Below are positions 1 through 5,072 of a stretch of 5,785 nt of DNA, piece after piece. Position 1 is the stretch's first letter. Each line of letters opens with the position of its first letter. This DNA is from Methanobacteriota archaeon (GTDB lineage: Archaea > Thermoplasmatota > Poseidoniia > Poseidoniales > Poseidoniaceae). Both the position numbers and the translations under genes were made by a program. The notes under the pieces are model-generated. The model was not told the DNA's origin. It searched no databases and saw only the letters and a list, made by a program, of their open reading frames with translations. The stretch is taken from NCBI GenBank assembly GCA_018662715.1, contig JABJFP010000004.1:1-5785 (forward strand), read 5' to 3'.

Positions 1-1692
1 ACGCCTCAAGTTGTTGCTGGAAGAATCCAACCTTGGCATGCTCACGAGCGTCCTGTTGACGGACTTTGGGCATTTGCAAGTGAGATGAACACGGCTCAAG
101 ACAAGGCAGAATTGAGAAGGAAATTCTATGTTGCACTCACCCGGGTAAAGGACCGCCTCATCATTACCGGTAGGCCGAGCAGTACCTCGACATTTGATGC
201 TGAATCAGGAGCACTCTCCTTGGTGGTAAAACCCGACCCGAGAACCATGGGGCGGATGTGGGTTGAAGGATTACGTAGAGCATCTTGGCGAGCAGGCGAT
301 GAACACAGCCCGTGGCTTCTTTCTGGAGACTACGGAGCCTCTTCACTTCCCCCATATGCCTCATCCAAAGTACCCGTTGCACTCAATCCAGCCCTGCTCC
401 TGACCAACAACCCTCTTGGTGAAGATGGGGTGTCTGGAATGCGACTTTATCACCACCCTGACTGCTTCCACCAAACGACCCCACCTTCCCCCCAACAACG
501 TCTTCGTATGCTGGAGGCGCATCTTGACCAGTCAACCTTGAACGAGAGCGATAATGATGTCATCCTCCAACCTCTCCAAGAGACAATCAAAGGCGCAGCC
601 CACCATTTAGACGCTACAGAGGCTTGTCCTCGAAGGTATTGGCTTGAGCATATGAAGGGTTGGGCCTCTGAACCGTTTAACATTCCAAATGGCCTTACGA
701 AACCCAAACAAAAGCGCTGGCCTTTGCCAACAGAATTTGGATTGATGATGCACCGCATCGTTGAGATTGGACTTCGTAATCCCCTCCAATTCTCAAAGGA
801 TACTCCAAAATTACCTCGTGACTGGCATCATGAAAACGATGGGACTCTTGCCTCCGAAACAACAGTTGGAAGAGTCATGGCTGAATTTGGATACGGGGAA
901 ACTCAACGCAAAGGCAGTACAGAATACCGGTGGAGGGAACGGATGCTTCACCTCAGTTCTCTCATTGACACGGGTCTGCTTGGACGATGGGTAGCCGGAG
1001 AACCTCTCCACGGATTCATCGTTGAAGCAGTCCGAACCGAGCTTCCGTTCATCCATTCGTATCCGGTTTCAGTTGATTCGTTCAAGCGCAGTCGTTTTTC
1101 TCCTAACGGCCCCGTTGAGCAAGCAACTGTTGAACGCGTTGATATGAATTTTAACGGACGTGCCGACTTGGTATTGGCGCTGGCTGACGAAAACGGGCAA
1201 GGATGTCTTCAGGTTGTTGACCTGAAAACAAAGGGATGCATGGCTCCGTTTAACCCGGATCTCCCGGAAAAAGGCCACGCTTTGCAAGAGGTCGGACCCG
1301 AAACTACGAACCCATTCCCTGAAACGGATTCTGAGGCAGAGATTCTCTATGAGCACCGCCTCCAATTGACGCTTTATTCGGTCGCTCTTGAAGCGATTGA
1401 ACAACTCAAACCGAAGGAAGAACAGCGACGTGTTCTCCCACCAGCACTTCTGCTGGGGGCTAACGGGCGTATCGTCCAAATGACTGAAGAGGAATTTTTG
1501 GCTGCAAAGGCTGACCTTGAACAACACCTTCACTGGCGCACAATGATGCACCTTACGAACGGAAGTGAGGAACCAGAACGATTGGAATCAGGCTCCACAG
1601 TGTGCCAGGGTTGCCCGTACTACAAAGGCGATGTTCGCCGGTGCGGCCCAAAGGGAGAACAACTTGGCTTCATTGATGACGCTGAGGCTTAG
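1..1692 (+). CDS. UvrD/RecB-like helicase with C-terminal PD-(D/E)XK nuclease, 5' partial
   Basis: The reading frame is open from base 1, so the ATG at 85 is internal and the true start lies upstream. Bases 109-159 encode superfamily 1 helicase motif VI (ELRRKFYVALTRVKDRL) with its ATP-contacting arginines. The other helicase motifs must lie upstream. After a linker comes a RecB/AddB-type nuclease: Cys (625-627, ACPRRYW), a motif His (751-753), a conserved Glu (1039-1041), the metal-binding Asp in GRADL (1165-1167), the D-L-K catalytic core in VVDLKTK (1219-1227), and the Q-x3-Y helix (1363-1377). Three further cysteines at 1603, 1612 and 1642 (C-x2-C-x9-C) together with the first one match the four-Cys 4Fe-4S staple known from AddB and Cas4 nucleases. 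The known family role is ATP-driven unwinding and cutting of double-strand DNA ends for recombination. Partner subunits, if any, are not in view. The 3' end overlaps the convergent methyltransferase gene by 23 bp. Confidence 0.9.
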   Translation, partial: TPQVVAGRIQPWHAHERPVDGLWAFASEMNTAQDKAELRRKFYVALTRVKDRLIITGRPSSTSTFDAESGALSLVVKPDPRTMGRMWVEGLRRASWRAGDEHSPWLLSGDYGASSLPPYASSKVPVALNPALLLTNNPLGEDGVSGMRLYHHPDCFHQTTPPSPQQRLRMLEAHLDQSTLNESDNDVILQPLQETIKGAAHHLDATEACPRRYWLEHMKGWASEPFNIPNGLTKPKQKRWPLPTEFGLMMHRIVEIGLRNPLQFSKDTPKLPRDWHHENDGTLASETTVGRVMAEFGYGETQRKGSTEYRWRERMLHLSSLIDTGLLGRWVAGEPLHGFIVEAVRTELPFIHSYPVSVDSFKRSRFSPNGPVEQATVERVDMNFNGRADLVLALADENGQGCLQVVDLKTKGCMAPFNPDLPEKGHALQEVGPETTNPFPETDSEAEILYEHRLQLTLYSVALEAIEQLKPKEEQRRVLPPALLLGANGRIVQMTEEEFLAAKADLEQHLHWRTMMHLTNGSEEPERLESGSTVCQGCPYYKGDVRRCGPKGEQLGFIDDAEA

Positions 1693-2356
1693 TTCCAGAA
1701 AGAACAAGTGTACCCGCCCATCCTTCCTTTGCTCCGGTTTGAATTGCATTTACATTCTCGAACCCTGCGCTTAGCATTCCTTCCACCCATGTTTGAATTG
1801 AGAGGGTTGTCATGTGCACGTTGAGTGAATCGGGCCAATCATGGCTTGCTGGATTTTCCTCATAGTGGTCCATCCCAATCACAAGTTTACCTGCTGGATT
1901 CATCCAATCATCGTGAATAATTTGAAGAAATTCCAGCGGTTGCTGCAAGTAATACAAGCATTCCATGCTGTGGATGACATCAACGGGTTGCTGAGGCTTC
2001 CATTCCGGAAGCTGTCCGTAATGATACAAACCCTCTGGGTCGATTTCATGTGCTCGTTCAATCATAGCTGTGGCTCCATCAACTCCGGATGCAGTGGTGC
2101 AGTGTTGATGATTGGAAAGTTGGCGAACCACCCATCCATTGCCACAACCAATGTCGATGGCAGAGAATGGTTTTGACGCGTCTTCCAGAAGGAGGTTCAA
2201 CATGACATCTACACTTGCAGCATGGCCTTTTTCCATGCCCACATCTTTGCCTTTTTCTGCCCATTCATGAAAGACATCGGTCGCTTTCCTTTGGTCCATG
2301 AACCGTGTCTGATGAATCCCGTCTTTGAAGGTGTTCATGACGAAAAGAACATTCAT
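1670..2356 (-). CDS. Class I SAM-dependent methyltransferase
   Basis: This encodes a 228-residue soluble protein. Residues 67-80 are a clear Rossmann motif I (IDIGCGNGWVVRQL), which binds S-adenosylmethionine. Asp93 in GVDGA fits the acidic residue at the end of strand beta-2 that holds the ribose. The DVIHSMECLYYL segment (126-137) fits the motif IV region, and a GKLVIGMD strand follows near 157-164. The fold is that of the Methyltransf_11/25 group. The substrate cannot be told from sequence and could be a small molecule, a quinone-like lipid or a protein. I chose the ATG at 2356 because GGAG lies 5 nt upstream and the surrounding GAGGTGAT matches the 16S rRNA tail. An in-frame GTG sits one codon earlier, and a Met at residue 20 (MDQRKATDVF) could be a later start. 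The gene is divergent from the peptidase gene (20 bp between start codons) and convergent with the nuclease gene, overlapping its last 23 bp. Confidence 0.87.
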   Translation of the reverse strand: MNVLFVMNTFKDGIHQTRFMDQRKATDVFHEWAEKGKDVGMEKGHAASVDVMLNLLLEDASKPFSAIDIGCGNGWVVRQLSNHQHCTTASGVDGATAMIERAHEIDPEGLYHYGQLPEWKPQQPVDVIHSMECLYYLQQPLEFLQIIHDDWMNPAGKLVIGMDHYEENPASHDWPDSLNVHMTTLSIQTWVEGMLSAGFENVNAIQTGAKEGWAGTLVLSGTKPQRHQ

Positions 2357-2361
2357 CACCT

Positions 2362-2373
2362 CTCCTTCGGGAG
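2362..2373. promoter_or_regulatory. Inverted repeat carrying ribosome binding sites for both divergent genes
   Basis: The sequence CTCC-TTCG-GGAG is a perfect 4-bp stem around a 4-nt loop, centred between the two divergent start codons. On the plus strand GGAG ends 3 nt before the ATG at 2377. On the minus strand GGAG ends 5 nt before the ATG at 2356. As plus-strand RNA the hairpin would be C(UUCG)G, an exceptionally stable tetraloop class, and would bury the Shine-Dalgarno sequence of the peptidase mRNA. The minus-strand transcript has a CGAA loop and should be less stable. The repeat and spacings are seen directly; a regulatory effect is inference. Confidence 0.55.
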
Positions 2374-2376
2374 TTC

Positions 2377-3339
2377 ATGCTTGACTCTGTTACTACCCTC
2401 AGCGATGTCCTTTACCCACCCTGTGAGCCTTATCAGAAAGGAACACTCTCCGTTACTGACCTCCATACTGTTGCCTGGGAGGCAAGTGGTAATGCTGACG
2501 GAATCCCTGTTGTGGTCATCCATGGTGGCCCTGGAGGGGGCGGTCAGCCTTCCTATCGCCAGTACTTTGACCCCGAGGCATACAATATCGTTCAATTTGA
2601 CCAACGCGGATGCGGCCAATCCACTCCTCATGCTGAATTACAAGACAATACAACCCAAGCGTCTGTTGGGGATATTGAAACATTGCGGCAACACCTCGGG
2701 ATTGAATCGTGGCATGTGTTTGGAGGGTCTTGGGGCTCGACTCTCTCGTTGATTTATGCTCAGGAACACCCCACTCGGGTTGAAAGTTTGATCCTCCGTG
2801 GCATTTTCATGTGCAGGAAAAGTGAACTCCAATGGTTCTATCAAGATGGAGCAAGCCACATCTTCCCTGATGCATTTGCTCCGTACCGCGACCACATTCC
2901 TGTAGAAGAGCAGGGCGACCTGATCAAGGCCTACTACTCCCGACTTACGAGTTCAGAGGGAGCAATTCGTCGCGCTGCAGCAAAAGAATGGACTCGTTGG
3001 GAGATGGCGACCAGCCGCCTGTTCCCTGATCCAAGTTATCTTGAAAAGGCAGAAGACCTGGATTTTGCGGTCGCATTTGCCCGCATTGAATGCCATTATT
3101 TCATCAACGGTATTTTCCTAGAAGAAGCCCATATCTTGAATCATGTGTCTCGTATTGAATCCATTCCAACCGTCATTGTTCAAGGCCGATATGACGTTGT
3201 TTGCCCTGCTCGTAGCGCATGGGAATTGCACCAAGTTCTACCAAACAGCTCCTTGACGATTGTACCTGACGCTGGCCATTCTATGGGGGAAGTCAGCATT
3301 GCCAGAGAGCTTGTTGCGGCAACGGATGCTCTGCGTTGA
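2377..3339 (+). CDS. pip: Proline iminopeptidase (prolyl aminopeptidase, family S33)
   Basis: This 320-residue cytoplasmic alpha/beta hydrolase removes N-terminal proline from peptides, a late step in peptide catabolism. The family signatures are all present in order: the N-terminal LYPPCEPY segment (12-19), the oxyanion-hole HGGPGGG (49-55), FDQRGCGQS (74-82), and the nucleophile elbow GGSWGS with Ser118. WTRWE supplies Glu209 and ARIECHYF supplies Glu238; these match the two glutamates that bind the substrate amino terminus in characterised enzymes. Asp273 (GRYDVVCP) and His301 (AGHS) complete the triad. The length is normal for the family and there is no signal peptide or membrane segment. 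The usual Asn in the (E)NHYF motif is Cys here. The ATG at 2377 is the only start that keeps the conserved N terminus; its GGGAG lies 3 nt upstream, which is short. The promoter must lie inside the divergent methyltransferase gene, where I see no clear TATA box. Confidence 0.93.
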   Translation: MLDSVTTLSDVLYPPCEPYQKGTLSVTDLHTVAWEASGNADGIPVVVIHGGPGGGGQPSYRQYFDPEAYNIVQFDQRGCGQSTPHAELQDNTTQASVGDIETLRQHLGIESWHVFGGSWGSTLSLIYAQEHPTRVESLILRGIFMCRKSELQWFYQDGASHIFPDAFAPYRDHIPVEEQGDLIKAYYSRLTSSEGAIRRAAAKEWTRWEMATSRLFPDPSYLEKAEDLDFAVAFARIECHYFINGIFLEEAHILNHVSRIESIPTVIVQGRYDVVCPARSAWELHQVLPNSSLTIVPDAGHSMGEVSIARELVAATDALR

Positions 3340-3375
3340 GGAAAAACCTCGGAAGGCCCGTACTTTTGGACCCGT

Positions 3376-3391
3376 TCAAGCGTCGGCTTGA
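3376..3391 (+). other. Hairpin downstream of pip
   Basis: TCAAGC and GCTTGA form a perfect 6-bp stem around a GTCG loop, starting 37 nt after the pip stop codon. No T-tract follows (the next bases are purine-rich, TAGGGAGG), so it is not a classical intrinsic terminator. It could end or protect the pip transcript, or be part of the leader of the downstream cluster. The structure is read directly from sequence; its role is unknown. Confidence 0.4.
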
Positions 3392-3415
3392 TAGGGAGGA
3401 GTGGACTCGGGGAGA

Positions 3416-3445
3416 ATGGAGGCTTGCCTCCGGGTGAGAAGATGA
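3416..3445 (+). CDS. Possible nine-codon leader ORF
   Basis: ATG at 3416 opens a nine-residue frame (MEACLRVRR) whose TGA at 3443 overlaps the ATG of the coiled-coil gene as ATGA. A strong Shine-Dalgarno-like GGGGAG (3409-3414) precedes it, but with only 1 nt of spacing, which is unfavourable. Translation would run through and melt the hairpin at 3418-3431. The frame is too short to judge by coding signal and may be chance. Confidence 0.2.
   Translation: MEACLRVRR
3418..3431 (+). promoter_or_regulatory. CUUG-tetraloop hairpin in the leader of the coiled-coil gene
   Basis: GGAGG-CTTG-CCTCC is a perfect 5-bp GC-rich stem with a CUUG loop closed by G-C, a known stable tetraloop type. It ends 10 nt before the ATG at 3442. 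The 5' arm is itself a Shine-Dalgarno-like sequence. The 3' arm CCTCC mimics the 16S anti-Shine-Dalgarno and could instead pair with GGAGG at 3395-3399. There is no T-tract, so a translational role is more likely than termination. Function is inferred. Confidence 0.45.
3433..3437 (+). promoter_or_regulatory. Ribosome binding site for the coiled-coil gene
   Basis: GGTGA matches the complement of the 16S rRNA tail (UCACC) and lies 4 nt before the ATG at 3442. It decides in favour of this ATG over the in-frame TTG at 3388. Confidence 0.6.
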
Positions 3446-4203
3446 CTGAAGGAACCATCACGCCAGAGGTACAAATTCAACAATTGCAAGACTCTCTTGC
3501 AACTGAGACAGACCGTCTTCAGAAATTGTTTGCAGCGTATGAAACCCAAGAGAAAGACTTGGTCGATGCGCGTGCAGAAATTGAAGTTCTAGAAAAGGAA
3601 ATTATTGACCGAGAAATCGATAAAGAATCCCTTGAATCAATTATTTCTCAAAAGGAAGTTCGAGTCCGAGAATTGGAAATGAAGGCAACAAAGGCATCCA
3701 AGCGTGTTGAACACTTGGAACCTGAACTTGACAAGATGGAAGAGAAGTACTCTCGTGAGAAAGACCGCCTGGGTAAGGTATTCGGAATTGCGGAAGAACT
3801 TGACAATGATTTGCGTTTGGCAGTCACTGAAATGAAATCTCGTGATGACTGGTATGTTGCTCACATGCAAATTTTTGAAGATCTGAACAAGGCCATCAAG
3901 GACCGATACGAAATGATTGAGCGAGCCGTTGAAACCGAACGCAAGTCACAACACATGTCCCGGGCCTTCAATGACCGCATGGAAGAAATGGTCCAAGCAC
4001 GTTCGGATGAAAAAGCAACTCAAGATGCGGAAGCACAAGCAGCTACTGAAGAAACAGCCTCAATCGAAGTGGTTGAATCAGCACCAGAAGAAGCAGCACC
4101 GGAAGCAGTACCAGAAGAAGCAGAATCAGAAGAGGACGAATCCAATGACGAAGCTCCTGCGGCATCCTGGGGCGACGGCGAAGACCCCTGGTCTGGACAG
4201 TAG
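3442..4203 (+). CDS. Coiled-coil protein with acidic, repetitive C-terminal tail, function unknown
   Basis: I do not recognise the family. The 253-residue protein has three parts. Residues about 9-130 are highly charged with regularly spaced Leu/Ile/Val, as in a long coiled coil. Residues about 135-190 are further helix with aromatic and Met residues (WYVAHMQIF). From about 193 the chain becomes an acidic Glu/Ala/Pro tail with APEEA/VPEEA repeats, ending in a Trp-containing patch (SWGDGEDPW). There is no signal peptide or membrane segment, so it is probably cytoplasmic. The start at 3442 has GGTGA 4 nt upstream; a TTG at 3388 would add 18 Gly/Pro-rich residues unlike the rest. The stop lies 8 bp before the lipid decarboxylase gene and carries that gene's ribosome binding site, so the two are probably co-translated. 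A scaffold or adaptor role is possible but only a guess. The terminal Trp patch resembles a short docking peptide. Confidence 0.8.
   Translation: MTEGTITPEVQIQQLQDSLATETDRLQKLFAAYETQEKDLVDARAEIEVLEKEIIDREIDKESLESIISQKEVRVRELEMKATKASKRVEHLEPELDKMEEKYSREKDRLGKVFGIAEELDNDLRLAVTEMKSRDDWYVAHMQIFEDLNKAIKDRYEMIERAVETERKSQHMSRAFNDRMEEMVQARSDEKATQDAEAQAATEETASIEVVESAPEEAAPEAVPEEAESEEDESNDEAPAASWGDGEDPWSGQ
4083..4123 (+). repeat. 27-nt-period direct repeat in the acidic tail
   Basis: The 14-mer ACCAGAAGAAGCAG occurs at 4083-4096 and again at 4110-4123, exactly 27 nt (nine codons) apart and in frame. It encodes the repeated P-E-E-A units of the tail. It probably arose by in-frame duplication within a GAA/GCA-rich low-complexity stretch and may vary in copy number between strains. 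Confidence 0.65.
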
Positions 4204-4206
4204 GTG
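4202..4206 (+). promoter_or_regulatory. Ribosome binding site for the decarboxylase gene
   Basis: AGGTG lies 5 nt before the ATG at 4212 and overlaps the TAG stop codon (4201-4203) of the preceding gene. A ribosome finishing the coiled-coil ORF would cover this site, which suggests translational coupling. Confidence 0.55.
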
Positions 4207-4211
4207 TTGAC

Positions 4212-5072
4212 ATGGCTGGTTTGGCCCACGGCGGCCACGGCCCTGTATTTATCATGACAACAATGGGCGTGAGCGCTCTTTTTGTCGGCGCCCTTATTGA
4301 CCCAATTTTAGGCCTTGTTCCACTTTTTGGAATTTCATGTTTGATGTTTGCAGCCTTCCTCGTTAATTTTTGGCGTGACCCCGACCGCCCAATACCTCGG
4401 GATGAGGGGGTTTTGGTTTCTCCGGCCGACGGGCACATCATGTTCGTTCGCAGAGAGCGAGCAACGGGGCGGCGTCCTTCTAATGCTGAACGTGAACAGG
4501 GACCAGTCGAATCAGATTCACTCACTGGAGAGTGGTATCCTCAACCCCTTGTTGAACCGCTCACCTTTGCTACTGAGCAACGCTATGCGGCTGTGGAGGA
4601 GGGAGAAGAGCAGGCCTCCGATGTGATCCGAGTAGCCGTTTTCATGTCCCCTCTTGATGTTCATGTTAACCGTGCTCCAGGCAAAGGAACACTAGAACGA
4701 TTGGAACATCGTACCGGTAAAGGCCTAAAGCGTGGACCTTTCGCATTTGCGTTCAAAAAAGAGAGTCAATACAATGAACGAGTTCGTTCCGTGTACCGCT
4801 TAGAGGACGATACGATGATTGAGATGACCCAAATATCAGGAGCGTTAGCACGCACGGTCATCCCATGGGTTGGAGAGGGTGCGCCTGTTCGACGGGGTCA
4901 ACGCATTGGAATGATTCGTCTCGGCTCACGGGTTGACGTTCGCGTCCCAGCGAATCGATATGCATGCACGCTCATCTCAGCCGAAGCAAAGGATCCATCC
5001 CAGCCAAAAGGTGCATTTGTTCAAGCCGGTTCAACCGTGATGTTTCGAATTAAAGGAGATGAAGAAGAATGA
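4212..5072 (+). CDS. psd: Phosphatidylserine/archaetidylserine decarboxylase proenzyme
   Basis: This 286-residue pyruvoyl enzyme converts the serine head group of a phospholipid (archaetidylserine if the host is an archaeon) to ethanolamine at the cytoplasmic membrane. Residues 13-53 hold two hydrophobic segments, followed by the signature FWRDPDRPIP (53-62) and VSPADG (69-74) with Asp73. FMSPLDVHVNRAP (144-156) supplies His151. GMIRLGSRVDV (233-243) holds the self-cleavage site: cutting between Gly238 and Ser239 would leave Ser239 as the pyruvoyl group on a roughly 48-residue alpha chain. Asp73, His151 and Ser239 correspond to the known Asp-His-Ser processing triad. The gap between SPADG and FMSP is about 70 residues. 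From memory, short-form enzymes have about 30-40 there, so residues about 81-136 look like a charged insertion. The gene starts 8 bp after the coiled-coil gene, with AGGTG as ribosome binding site. Its TGA overlaps the next ATG. Confidence 0.92.
   Translation: MAGLAHGGHGPVFIMTTMGVSALFVGALIDPILGLVPLFGISCLMFAAFLVNFWRDPDRPIPRDEGVLVSPADGHIMFVRRERATGRRPSNAEREQGPVESDSLTGEWYPQPLVEPLTFATEQRYAAVEEGEEQASDVIRVAVFMSPLDVHVNRAPGKGTLERLEHRTGKGLKRGPFAFAFKKESQYNERVRSVYRLEDDTMIEMTQISGALARTVIPWVGEGAPVRRGQRIGMIRLGSRVDVRVPANRYACTLISAEAKDPSQPKGAFVQAGSTVMFRIKGDEEE
5055..5058 (+). promoter_or_regulatory. Ribosome binding site for the membrane hydrolase gene
   Basis: GGAG within the last codons of the decarboxylase gene lies 10 nt before the ATG at 5069. 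It supports this start, which overlaps the upstream stop codon as ATGA. Confidence 0.5.

Noticed and set aside
1069..1551. Minus-strand ORF of 160 residues inside the nuclease domain
   Set aside because: It lies wholly opposite conserved nuclease motifs, and its translation is Ser/Phe/Arg-rich without recognisable domains; it is a shadow.
85..1692. ATG at 85 as the start of the helicase-nuclease gene
   Set aside because: The frame is open back to base 1 and codes helicase-like sequence, and motif VI would sit just eight residues from the start; the gene is truncated by the window edge.
2222..2752. Plus-strand ORF of 176 residues spanning the divergent junction
   Set aside because: It overlaps the methyltransferase on the opposite strand and the conserved proline iminopeptidase in another frame, and shows no motif.
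3376..3431. Intrinsic terminator after pip
   Set aside because: Both hairpins lack a following T-tract, and the downstream sequence is purine-rich; there is structure but no termination signature.
3388..3441. TTG at 3388 as the start of the coiled-coil protein
   Set aside because: The added 18 residues are Gly/Pro-rich and overlap two hairpins and several Shine-Dalgarno-like blocks, while the ATG at 3442 has GGTGA at good spacing.
4043..4525. Minus-strand ORF of 160 residues with a Leu-rich, membrane-like end
   Set aside because: The Leu/Val run is the antisense of the GAA/GCA-rich acidic tail; it spans two well-supported plus-strand genes and has no family features.
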